Of a stretch of DNA of 10,503 bases, positions 1 to 6,911 are shown in pieces. Origin of the DNA: Puniceicoccales bacterium. GTDB taxonomy: Bacteria; Verrucomicrobiota; Verrucomicrobiia; Opitutales; LL51. How positions within the stretch are numbered: position 1 is the first letter of the stretch; every line of letters starts with the position of its first letter. The stretch is taken from the NCBI GenBank assembly GCA_031259665.1, contig JAIRLD010000007.1, positions 1 to 10,503 on the forward strand, read 5' to 3'. Below the pieces are notes generated by a model. The model saw only the letters and a list, made by a program, of their open reading frames with translations. It was not told the DNA's origin and searched no databases. Made by a program: the position numbers and the translations under genes.

Positions 1-122
1 GGACCTTCTGCGGATTGATCCAGTGGCATTGCCACTGGATCAATCCGCAAAACTAGGTTCAGGAGGCAGTGCCTTCTGACGAGGATTCTAAGGGCGCGCA
101 GCCCTTAGGCTAGCATCCCCCG
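1..122 (+). repeat. Composite palindromic element, copy C (left part cut by window edge)
   Basis: This is a run of hairpins with no coding potential. A perfect 19-bp stem with a 3-nt loop (arms 9-27 and 31-49, loop att) is followed by a stem with one G.T pair (60-67/71-78, loop agt). A third hairpin follows (88-95/101-108, loop gcgca). The order and much of the sequence match copy B (9288-9337) in the same orientation and copy A (3590-3639) in reverse orientation. Only this copy keeps the long first palindrome complete; copy A keeps one arm of it. Homology to copy A appears to fade near position 122 after the shared 'atgct' flank. The element probably continues left of the window. Confidence 0.8.
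9..49. repeat. Perfect 19-bp inverted repeat with 3-nt loop
   Basis: Arm 9-27 (tgcggattgatccagtggc) is exactly complementary to arm 31-49, with att between them. One arm of the same palindrome recurs at 3649-3667 in copy A, with cagtggc changed to cagcggc and the distal arm replaced by unrelated GC-rich sequence. Copy B lacks it entirely. It therefore behaves as a separable module inserted in the larger element. There is no following T-tract, so it is not a typical intrinsic terminator. Confidence 0.85.
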
Positions 123-178
123 GATCACTTTATTAACTTGCTAAAAATGGAAGCTTAGGAATAATAAACGCGCGTTAG

Positions 179-2668
179 ATGGTGTCGATTCAGAAAAAAT
201 TTCTACTGGTGGGTGTTTTTTGCACTTTCGAAATATGTTTGGGAAATAGTGCGCCGGAAACACAGATTTCGATTCCCAATAAACGTGAAGACTATCGTGA
301 AGAATCCCAAAAAACAAGCGCAGATATCCATTTCAAGGAACCCGTCCCCATACCGTTGGAACAAACGAGCGCGATGCGTCTGGAAACGATTTGTATGATG
401 AAATGCCTCGAAGAGATCCACTACGCCCGCAAAAAAATCAAAAATCTCGACTCTAAAAAAATTGTTGAGGAGTACATCGAACACATCGATAGCTCAAAAA
501 TGTCCTTTATACAAAAAGAAATCGACGATTTCACAAAACGTTTCGTACCCATGTTGGATGTCTTTCTAAACGGTGGAAGCCTCACTCCGGGATTCTTAAT
601 CCATGATCTCTACCGCCAAAAAGTTCGCGACCACGTCCAGTGGATCTTCCAACACATCGACCAAAATAAATTTGAACTCTATTCCGATGCTAACTTCATC
701 GTCGATCGCGAAAAAGAAAAATTTCCACAATTTAAGGAAGAGCTCGAAAAATTATGGCAGGATCGTCTAAATTTCGAAATCGTTAATGAAATTATTTTAC
801 AGGAATCCTCCGAACGAAAAAAAGAATGGGATTATATCGACGCCGCTAAAAAAATTAAAAATCAGCGCCCCATACGTTTCCTAACCGAAGCAATCGAACG
901 CAATAATCGACGAAAGATTTTGAAACCCAATGTGCCCAAAAAAGAAAAATCTAAGCCGATTCGGGAAATTAGTTTTAACATTATAGATATCTTGAAAACT
1001 AATCGGAGCGCCTGGAAACCACGATCCATCTGGAGTAACGTATATCGCCTCCATCTCGATGGCGGAAATGTTAAATTGCCACTCACCCTCCCGGAAAAAA
1101 TAGAACTCGCTAAAAAAAATATAAAACAGCGCTACGGAAGCCTGTTGCGCAATGTCTTCCAATTGGAACCCTGGATCATTCAAGAACAATTTATCAATAG
1201 CGTTTCACGGATCTACGATCCCCATACCGTGTTTATGTCCCACGAGTCCATGGAGGATTTACGGATGGCACTTCACCATTCCTTTGTCGGGATCGGCGCC
1301 TACTTGAGCGATGATAATGGCAGCTGCGTTATTACGGAACTGGTGCCCGGAAGCCCTGCCGCACGCAGTCGAAATATTCAAATTGGTGATCGCATTATCG
1401 CTGTCGCCCAGGAAAATGAAGAGCCTATCGATGTTTCCGGTATGCTGCTTAATAAAATTTCTAAACTGTTGCGCGGAAAAAAAGGTACAAAAGTCTCGCT
1501 AACCATCCAACCCACGGGCGATATCAGTGAACAAAAAACAGTAACGTTAGTCCGCGATGAAATCGAAATCATGGAAATTCGCGCCAGCGCAAAATTTTTC
1601 ACCCTGCTGGAAAATGATCGGGAGAAAAAAATTGGCGTCCTTACTTTACCCAGCTTCTATGGCGAGAATGAAAAAGATATCGGCCAGTCCGATAGCGCTG
1701 CCGATGTGGTTGCCTTGATAGAAAAATTAAAGGCCAAAAATATTGATGGTTTGATCCTCGATTTGCGCGATAATAGCGGAGGAATTTTAGAACAATCTAT
1801 CCTCGTAGCAGGCCTATTCATCGAAGGTCCCATCGTACAGGTCCGCGGACAATATGGTAATGTCGATCGCTTCAATACGAAATTCAATAAAAGCCTTTGG
1901 AACGGCCCACTCATGGTACTTGTTTCCCGTATGAGTGCTTCCGCAGCGGAAATTTTAGCCGGTGCCCTCAAAGACTATAACCGAGCTATCATCGTGGGCG
2001 ATAGAAATACGCACGGTAAAGGAACCGTCCAGGCTCTACTTCCCATGGAACAGCTCTTTTCCAAATTTAAATATAAAGAAAATTTAGGTGCGGCAAAAGT
2101 AACCATTCAAAAGTGGTACCGTCCCAGCGGCATCTCTACTCAAATTAAAGGCGTGGAAGCGGATATCGTTTTCCCCTCCTTCGATGCACTCCTGCCCGTC
2201 GGTGAATCGGATCTTCCTCACGCTATTGAATGGGATACCATCGATCCCATAAAATTTTCCGCCTCAAATAAAATTACAACCTCGCAAATCCAGGAATTGG
2301 AACGCCTAAGTCAGCAAAGACAGGCGTCGTTACCCGAATTTCAACTCCTAAATGAACGGATCGCCAAACTTAAAAAAATCATCGATACCAAAACCTTCTC
2401 CGTAAATTTAGCTAAACGCCGTGCCGAAAAATTGGAAGATGAACGTACCCAGCGCCATATCGACCAGCAAATCAAAGCTATGATCAAAAATAATGAGCCC
2501 TTCGAAGAGGTGCTTCTCGACGTAGCCGAAAAACGTGCCGCCGAAAAAAAATCAACATCCCCTGAACCTAAGAAAAAACCCAAACCATTCGATACCCACT
2601 TGAAAGAAAGTTTACGCATTATGGTCGATTTTTTAAATAATTATGAAAACATTACCGCAAAATCTTAG
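179..2668 (+). CDS. prc: Periplasmic carboxy-terminal (tail-specific) processing protease, S41 family
   Basis: This protease cleaves proteins at their C-terminal tails in the periplasm and is known in other bacteria to control cell-wall hydrolases and lipoproteins. An N-terminal signal peptide is likely, with a hydrophobic stretch at residues 9-22 and possible cleavage after Ala25 (NSA). A Prc N-terminal helical domain follows at about 70-210. The conserved DPHT segment comes next, then a PDZ domain at about 362-460. The S41 catalytic domain has Ser588 in SASAAEI and Lys614 in GKGTVQ, 26 residues apart as against 25 in E. coli Prc. The C-terminal Prc domain carries the GVEADI and EWDTID motifs. 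At 829 residues it is longer than E. coli Prc (682). Most of the excess is a lysine- and arginine-rich insertion at about 210-310, between the N-terminal domain and the PDZ domain. No good Shine-Dalgarno precedes the ATG; a weak promoter-like pair TTGCTA/AATAAT (138-143/160-165) does. The 3' end overlaps the next gene. Confidence 0.95.
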   Translation: MVSIQKKFLLVGVFCTFEICLGNSAPETQISIPNKREDYREESQKTSADIHFKEPVPIPLEQTSAMRLETICMMKCLEEIHYARKKIKNLDSKKIVEEYIEHIDSSKMSFIQKEIDDFTKRFVPMLDVFLNGGSLTPGFLIHDLYRQKVRDHVQWIFQHIDQNKFELYSDANFIVDREKEKFPQFKEELEKLWQDRLNFEIVNEIILQESSERKKEWDYIDAAKKIKNQRPIRFLTEAIERNNRRKILKPNVPKKEKSKPIREISFNIIDILKTNRSAWKPRSIWSNVYRLHLDGGNVKLPLTLPEKIELAKKNIKQRYGSLLRNVFQLEPWIIQEQFINSVSRIYDPHTVFMSHESMEDLRMALHHSFVGIGAYLSDDNGSCVITELVPGSPAARSRNIQIGDRIIAVAQENEEPIDVSGMLLNKISKLLRGKKGTKVSLTIQPTGDISEQKTVTLVRDEIEIMEIRASAKFFTLLENDREKKIGVLTLPSFYGENEKDIGQSDSAADVVALIEKLKAKNIDGLILDLRDNSGGILEQSILVAGLFIEGPIVQVRGQYGNVDRFNTKFNKSLWNGPLMVLVSRMSASAAEILAGALKDYNRAIIVGDRNTHGKGTVQALLPMEQLFSKFKYKENLGAAKVTIQKWYRPSGISTQIKGVEADIVFPSFDALLPVGESDLPHAIEWDTIDPIKFSASNKITTSQIQELERLSQQRQASLPEFQLLNERIAKLKKIIDTKTFSVNLAKRRAEKLEDERTQRHIDQQIKAMIKNNEPFEEVLLDVAEKRAAEKKSTSPEPKKKPKPFDTHLKESLRIMVDFLNNYENITAKS

Positions 2669-3545
2669 GGAAGTATACCCCTTTAAAAATCATTTCTTAG
2701 ATGTGGGTGAGGGAAACCGAATCCACTACGTCGATGAAGGCGAAGGCGATGCTGTCGTTATGCTCCACGGTAACCCAACCTGGTCTTTCTATTACCGTAA
2801 CCTAATCCGAGAATTGTGCCCAACATTCCGCTGCATCGCAATCGATAATATGGGCTGCGGACTCTCCGATAAACCCCAAACCTATGCCTACCGCCTCGCT
2901 AATCACATCGCAAATGCACGCAAAGTTATCGAATACCTGAAATTAGGCCATTTTCATCTCGTCATGCACGATTGGGGTTGTGCCATCGGTATGGCCCTCG
3001 CGGAACGTTGGCCGGAACGCATCGAAAGCCTTACGATTATGAATGGAGCCGCGTTCCGCTCGCCACATATTCCGTTCCGTATCGCTATCTGTAAATTACC
3101 CCTCATCGGCGATCTTCTCATCCGTGGACTAAATGCATTCGTCCTTGGAGCTAATTTCATGGCCGTCGAAAAAGGACTCGATTCGACAGCGACAGAAGGC
3201 TACCGCTTTCCCTACGATTCCTGGAAAAATCGTATCGCCCTAAAAAAATTTGTGGCAGATATCCCCCTCGACCCTAAACACCCCTCCTGGGAAACTCTAA
3301 CCCAAATCGAAAATGCTCTGTTCCTACTGAGCCAGAAAAAAATTTTGATTCTCTGGGGCGACCGCGATTTCTGCTTCACCGACTGGTTCCTCCGGGAATG
3401 GAAAAGCTTTTTCTACGGCGCTCAGGTGGTGCGTTACGAAGGGGCAGGACACTACGTCTTGGAAGATATGGATATCGAAGCCATTGCGACAATCCGAAGC
3501 TTTATGGTGCGAACCAAAAAACATGACGTACTTTTATACCCCTAA
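2643..3545 (+). CDS. OleB-like alpha/beta hydrolase (haloalkane dehalogenase superfamily)
   Basis: This is a 300-residue alpha/beta hydrolase of the haloalkane dehalogenase superfamily. It has the oxyanion/halide motif HGNPTW (Asn44), the nucleophile motif HDWG with Asp110 followed by Trp111, an acid candidate in WGDRD (Asp240 or Asp242), and catalytic His270 in AGHYVLED. GCGLSDKP, RDFCFTD and GHYVLED recall OleB, the beta-lactone decarboxylase that makes the final alkene in long-chain olefin synthesis, and related class III dehalogenases. It could equally be a hydrolase of unknown substrate, because oleA, oleC and oleD are not in this window. The ATG lies 26 bp inside the end of prc in another frame, with no clear Shine-Dalgarno, which suggests one transcript and translational coupling. 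No signal peptide is visible, so it is probably cytoplasmic. Codons are strongly C-ending, as in prc and unlike the next gene. Confidence 0.85.
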   Translation: MKTLPQNLREVYPFKNHFLDVGEGNRIHYVDEGEGDAVVMLHGNPTWSFYYRNLIRELCPTFRCIAIDNMGCGLSDKPQTYAYRLANHIANARKVIEYLKLGHFHLVMHDWGCAIGMALAERWPERIESLTIMNGAAFRSPHIPFRIAICKLPLIGDLLIRGLNAFVLGANFMAVEKGLDSTATEGYRFPYDSWKNRIALKKFVADIPLDPKHPSWETLTQIENALFLLSQKKILILWGDRDFCFTDWFLREWKSFFYGAQVVRYEGAGHYVLEDMDIEAIATIRSFMVRTKKHDVLLYP

Positions 3546-3552
3546 CGTTGCA

Positions 3553-3572
3553 AAGGGGAATGCTTCCCCCTT
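3553..3572. terminator. Short hairpin directly after the hydrolase stop (weak terminator candidate)
   Basis: The arms ggggaa (3555-3560) and ttcccc (3564-3569) enclose a tgc loop and can be extended past a bulged c by aa/tt. It starts 8 nt after the stop codon, the usual place for a terminator. No T-run follows on the plus strand, so intrinsic termination is doubtful. It may instead be one more hairpin of the adjoining repeat array, since it shares the 3-nt loop design. Confidence 0.35.
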
Positions 3573-3581
3573 AGAACCCCC

Positions 3582-3819
3582 ATGCTTGCCTAAGGGCTAC
3601 TCGCCCTTGGAATCCCCGCCAGGAGGCACCGCCTCCTGGACCTGGTTTGCGGATTGATCCAGCGGCTACGCCGCGGGCGGGCCTGAAAAAAACGGCCCAG
3701 TCCATGCGCATGGCGCATGGACTGGGCCAGTAATTTAAAAAACACTCTTTGGCGGCCGAAGAGTCTCTGACTCCTTGCGGGAATCCAGAGGGCGGAGCCC
3801 TCTGGTCAGCCGGAGCCCC
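3582..3819 (-). repeat. Composite palindromic element, copy A (inverted relative to copies B and C)
   Basis: This 238-bp non-coding array fills most of the gap between the hydrolase and the recombinase gene. Its hairpins, in order, are: 3590-3610; 3619-3639 (9-bp perfect stem, loop acc); half of the long palindrome at 3649-3675; 3694-3728 (16-bp perfect stem, loop atg); 3761-3773 (GAGTC/GACTC, loop tct); and 3785-3805 (9-bp perfect stem, loop gga). The reverse complement of copy B (9338 to about 9130) aligns almost along its whole length, including the unpaired linkers such as the A-rich block near 3731-3745. The only large difference is an extra segment of about 41 bp (about 3644-3683) in copy A, bounded by cct on both sides. 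The 16-bp hairpin is followed by a T-run only on the minus strand, a direction in which no gene here reads. Confidence 0.85.
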
Positions 3820-3830
3820 ACAAAAATCAC

Positions 3831-3857
3831 TTGACAAAGTTAAATTTTAATTATTTT
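3831..3857 (+). promoter_or_regulatory. Possible promoter of the recombinase gene
   Basis: A perfect consensus -35 hexamer TTGACA lies at 3831-3836, immediately beyond repeat copy A. The best -10 candidate is TATTTT (3852-3857) after a 15-nt spacer, which is short and weak. The TTG of this hexamer is also in frame with the recombinase and could be read as a start codon. The promoter reading fits better because the ATG at 3873 gives a protein of the usual length. Confidence 0.35.
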
Positions 3858-3872
3858 TTGATCATTTATTGG

Positions 3873-4775
3873 ATGATGTTATTATCGGAGGCGGCTGAGC
3901 GGTTTTTCATATTTCTGGAGCTAGAGAAGGCGGTAGCAAAAAATACGGTAGATGCCTATGGGAGTGATGTGCGATTGTTTTGTCAATTTTGTGGTGACAG
4001 CGACGTGGGATTTGTGGATCATGGACAGGTCGTTGCCTGGGTGGAATCTTTTTTGAAGAAAAATTATGAGCGCTCGAGTATGGCACGAAAATTGGTGGCA
4101 CTGAATGCCTTTTTTTCGTTTTTAGTCCGCGAAAAAATTGTTTCAGAAAATGTTATGGATGATGTTCTTTTGCCTAGGCCGCAGCGGAAAATTCCCGATA
4201 CTTTATCACTCCGTGAAATCGAGAAAATTTTATCCATTCCCAATCGAAATAGACCCGATGGGATAAGGGATTATGCGATGTTGGAATTGATGTATGGCAG
4301 TGGATTGCGCGTTTCCGAATTGTGTTCATTGGAACTCCAGGCGCTTGATTTTGAGAATGGTTTTTTGAAAATTATGGGAAAAGGAAGTAAGGAACGAAGT
4401 GTTCCGATGGGAGGTTATGCCGAAGAGGCGTTGCGATGTTATTTATCGTCCGCTCGTCCACATTTCGTAAAAAAATGGACAGGAAGTGCGCTATTTCTCA
4501 GTAACCGAGGCAGGGCTATTTCGCGCAAAACATTTTGGCAGCGGTTGAAAAACTATTCCAAACGGGCTGAAATAACGAAAAATACGAAGCCCCATATGTT
4601 GCGTCATTCCTTTGCGACGCACCTCTTGGAAAATGGCACGGATTTGCGTTTCATTCAGGAAATGCTCGGCCATAAAAACGTTTCGACAACAGAAATTTAT
4701 ACTCACGTGGATCAAAGACGCATACGGGAACAGTATGAACGCTTCCATCCACGACCCCATTTGGATATCGGGTAA
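3873..4775 (+). CDS. xerD: XerC/XerD-family tyrosine recombinase
   Basis: This 300-residue recombinase of the XerC/XerD type resolves chromosome dimers at dif in other bacteria. From the ATG at 3873 the full catalytic set is present: Arg146 (SGLRVSEL), Lys170 (GKGSKER), His241 and Arg244 (HMLRHS), His267 (LGHKN) and nucleophile Tyr276 (IYTHV). Each is two to three positions from its counterpart in E. coli XerD (148, 172, 244, 247, 270, 279). The N-terminal SAM-like core-binding domain covers about residues 8-95. The C-terminal FHPR tail is typical of Xer proteins. A TTG start at 3831 would add 14 residues without homology support. XerC against XerD cannot be settled by eye, so the symbol is tentative. 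Its coding strand is G-rich, unlike prc and the hydrolase upstream. It converges on the next gene with a 12-nt gap, and a decayed copy of its 3' end lies at 5764-5853. Confidence 0.9.
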   Translation: MMLLSEAAERFFIFLELEKAVAKNTVDAYGSDVRLFCQFCGDSDVGFVDHGQVVAWVESFLKKNYERSSMARKLVALNAFFSFLVREKIVSENVMDDVLLPRPQRKIPDTLSLREIEKILSIPNRNRPDGIRDYAMLELMYGSGLRVSELCSLELQALDFENGFLKIMGKGSKERSVPMGGYAEEALRCYLSSARPHFVKKWTGSALFLSNRGRAISRKTFWQRLKNYSKRAEITKNTKPHMLRHSFATHLLENGTDLRFIQEMLGHKNVSTTEIYTHVDQRRIREQYERFHPRPHLDIG

Positions 4776-4787
4776 TTCCGCTATTTT

Positions 4788-5663
4788 TCATTTGGAGGGA
4801 AAAATATTGATCCCGATGCACGGCATATCGATTTCTGCCATGGCTTCGACTACATTTTCAACGCAAAGCAACGGATCGTTGATGAAGACGACATTGGAAA
4901 ACACTCGGCCGGTCTGTTCTTTGTATTTATCTAGAAATAATCGTAAAATATAACCTTTTTGGAATCCATATACCAAATGTATCTCAGTATTCACAAAATT
5001 AGAAGAAATAATTCCCTTCCAGAAAACGGGAGCACAAATAGGAATGCCACTGTATGTATCATTTAAGGTACCTAGGATTTGACGAGACTGGAAAAATTCA
5101 AACTCTCTAAAGGAATTTTCCAAGGAAATGCCGATATGTTTGAGTCCTTCAACGCGGAGAGATTCGTATGATATTATATCCATAGGCTGTAGCAATTCTC
5201 TCACATGAGTAGGGATGAGACGATCTTTTTTTTCTGCTGCATCATCATCAAAAACAAAAAAGCTTACCGGTGTAACCGATTTCACGAAATCACCATCGAA
5301 TTCATTGTTATATCGAGCACCACCATTTGTCAGGACAATGTGGACCGTCCCGTTTCTTTGTGTTTTGTCAATAAATTTAGAAAAATACGGATGAATTGGA
5401 ATGGCACCGGAAAGCATCTGGTCGGAAACATTCTTAATTAGTGTACCGTCAGCGTCCCAGACGACGAGTGTATTTCTATTGATGATACCATCTTGATCCA
5501 GTCGACATAATAGGTCGGCGGTTTTATCCGGCGACAAGAATTGAATGGCGGGTAAGATTCTCCGGGTAGCGGCTCCGCTGTACGCGCTATGACTCGCACT
5601 TGCTTCGCAATTATGGATACCCAAATAAAGCATCCCTAATAAGATTGAGATTTTTTCTTTCAT
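4788..5663 (-). CDS. Exported HAD-fold DUF2608 protein, paralogue 1
   Basis: This 291-residue protein has an N-terminal signal sequence (MKEKISILLGMLYLG, cleavage likely near EASA at 20-23). It then carries haloacid-dehalogenase (HAD) motifs in order: motif I Asp70-Ala-Asp72-Gly-Thr74 after a hydrophobic strand, motif II Thr112 (VLTNGG), motif III candidate Lys236 (QKGYILRLF), and motif IV. Motif IV reads FIND (Asn262-Asp263) where both paralogues downstream have FIDD, so one metal-binding acid is altered. The fold and motif set match DUF2608, a family of unknown function that I recall from intracellular and host-associated bacteria. A phosphatase role on an unknown substrate, outside the cytoplasm, is inferred. 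The ATG is supported by homology with the start of the next paralogue. A good promoter lies just upstream. Confidence 0.8.
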   Translation of the reverse strand: MKEKISILLGMLYLGIHNCEASASHSAYSGAATRRILPAIQFLSPDKTADLLCRLDQDGIINRNTLVVWDADGTLIKNVSDQMLSGAIPIHPYFSKFIDKTQRNGTVHIVLTNGGARYNNEFDGDFVKSVTPVSFFVFDDDAAEKKDRLIPTHVRELLQPMDIISYESLRVEGLKHIGISLENSFREFEFFQSRQILGTLNDTYSGIPICAPVFWKGIISSNFVNTEIHLVYGFQKGYILRLFLDKYKEQTGRVFSNVVFINDPLLCVENVVEAMAEIDMPCIGINIFPSK

Positions 5664-5672
5664 AGTGTCTTG

Positions 5673-5700
5673 AGATTAAGTATTTTGAAAGTTATGTCAA
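5673..5700 (-). promoter_or_regulatory. Promoter of DUF2608 paralogue 1
   Basis: On the minus strand TTGACA (5700-5695) is followed after 16 nt by TAATCT (5678-5673). The start codon begins only 9 nt beyond the -10. The same arrangement is conserved before paralogue 2 (6939-6912), including most of the spacer, which supports function. Initiation 6-8 nt after the -10 would leave a leader of about 1-3 nt, so translation would be nearly leaderless. Confidence 0.6.
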
Positions 5701-5763
5701 ATTTTTCATATTTTTTCTATCAATCTGAAGTTTTGAGTTTTGATCGACATTTAAAGCCTCCCG

Positions 5764-5853
5764 ATGACGGAAATTTATACCTATACCACTCAAAAATACA
5801 TACGGGAATAGTATGAACGCTTTCATCCCTATCCCTATTTAGATATTCAGTAA
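5764..5853 (+). pseudogene. Decayed duplicate of the 3' end of the recombinase gene
   Basis: Thirty codons align without gaps to the last thirty codons of the recombinase gene (4686-4775). I count 65 of 90 identical bases and 19 of 29 identical residues. Blocks such as EIYT, IRE, YERFHP and LDI are kept. Codon 16 is TAG (5809-5811) where the intact gene has CAG. The terminal TAA is at the matching position. It lacks all catalytic residues except the Tyr in EIYT and has no start or upstream recombinase sequence, so it is a passenger fragment of a segmental duplication. Its spacing to the following DUF2608 stop (11 nt) copies that of the intact pair (12 nt). Confidence 0.85.
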
Positions 5854-5864
5854 TTCTACTTTTT

Positions 5865-6902
5865 TTATTCAGTGGAAAGAATATTGATCCCGATGCATGG
5901 CATATCGATTTCTTCCATGACTTTGACTACATTTTCAACGCAAGGCAACGTATCGTCGATGAAGACGACATTGGAAAATACCTGATTGTTTTTTTCTTTA
6001 CACTCGTCCAAAAACAATCGTAAAATATCTCCTTTGCGGTGTCGACCTGAATGATGGATATGGCTATTCATAAAATTGGAAAAAATAACTCCACTTGCAA
6101 AAACGGGAGCACAAAAAGGATGATTCTGTTCTTCTAATATACCTAAAACATGTCGAGGTTTTAAAAACTCAGATCTTTTGAAAGCTTTTCCAAAGGAAAT
6201 GCCAATACATTCAAGCCCTGCAATCCGAAGAAATTCCCCTGATACTCTATCCGTATCCTTAAAACGCGATTTCAAATAGAAGGGAATAAAGCTATTTTTT
6301 TTGCCTCGCTCGTCGCTATCGGCAACACTAAAATCGACTGGCGTGATATTTGTCACACTCCAATTTCCTCCATCATCCTGAATGAGCTGAGTTCTATAGC
6401 GAGCGCCACCATTTGTCAAAGCAATATGTGTCGTTCTTTTTGTTTGTGTTGCGCGAATAAATTTAGGAAAATCTGGATGAATGAGGCGAGGACCGGAAAG
6501 CCTCAAAATGGAGCCTTCTTCCAATAGCGTATCATCGACGTCCCAGACGACAAGCGTACTTTCATTGATTGTGCCATTCTTGTTCAGTTGGCGTAATACG
6601 TCAATAACTTGATGAGGTAATAGACTGTGAATTGCAGATTGGGCCGCTGGGATAGGAGTCTTGTTCGCATCGTCAAGCGGTTGGCGTAATATGTCAGCGG
6701 CTTGACGAGGTAACGGCCTAGCTCCTTGACAGCGTAACCGTCTGGAAACTTGACGGAAGTGTGGCGCTTTAGGTTGTATGTAAGGTTCAGATTTCGGACT
6801 ATCGATTTTGTCATCGTCAATACCGCTTGCAACGCTTGCTTCAGAGTTAAGGATACCAAAATACAGTACCCTTAGTAGAATTTTCAATATTTTTTCCTTC
6901 AA
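5865..6902 (-). CDS. Exported HAD-fold DUF2608 protein, paralogue 2
   Basis: This 345-residue relative of paralogue 1 begins with TTG. The TTG is supported because the following MKEK...EAS signal-peptide sequence aligns codon for codon with the ATG start of paralogue 1. Cleavage is likely near VASG (24-27). HAD motifs are intact: Asp121-Val-Asp123-Asp-Thr125, Thr163 (ALTNGG), Lys290 (RKGDILRLF), and Asp316-Asp317 (FIDD). The extra length is an N-terminal segment at about 45-110 made of degenerate repeats of a helical motif (PRQAADILRQ, PHQVIDVLRQ). Paralogue 1 has only one copy of that motif, just before motif I. Of the two exported paralogues, this is the one with a complete active site. The substrate is unknown. 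The proximal promoter is conserved with that of paralogue 1. Confidence 0.8.
   Translation of the reverse strand: MKEKILKILLRVLYFGILNSEASVASGIDDDKIDSPKSEPYIQPKAPHFRQVSRRLRCQGARPLPRQAADILRQPLDDANKTPIPAAQSAIHSLLPHQVIDVLRQLNKNGTINESTLVVWDVDDTLLEEGSILRLSGPRLIHPDFPKFIRATQTKRTTHIALTNGGARYRTQLIQDDGGNWSVTNITPVDFSVADSDERGKKNSFIPFYLKSRFKDTDRVSGEFLRIAGLECIGISFGKAFKRSEFLKPRHVLGILEEQNHPFCAPVFASGVIFSNFMNSHIHHSGRHRKGDILRLFLDECKEKNNQVFSNVVFIDDTLPCVENVVKVMEEIDMPCIGINILSTE
6585..6761 (-). repeat. In-frame internal repeats in DUF2608 paralogue 2
   Basis: The segments starting at 6587 and 6680 (plus-strand coordinates) match at 28 of 36 bases, offset by 93 bp, which is 31 codons. A weaker third copy near 6732-6761 is offset by a further 48 bp, or 16 codons. 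They encode variants of a short helix, [LP]-x-Q-x-x-D-x-LRQ. Both offsets are multiples of three, so the expansion kept the frame. Confidence 0.55.
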
Positions 6903-6911
6903 AGTCTTTTA

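Noticed and set aside
3831..3872. TTG start at 3831 adding 14 residues to the recombinase
   Set aside because: The extra residues (MTKLNFNYFLIIYW) do not resemble Xer N-termini, the ATG at 3873 gives the usual 300 residues, and the TTG is part of a perfect TTGACA -35 hexamer.
4612..4953. 113-residue open frame running from the recombinase tail across the end of DUF2608 paralogue 1
   Set aside because: It lies out of frame within the recombinase and antisense to a gene with clear HAD motifs; it has no family features of its own.
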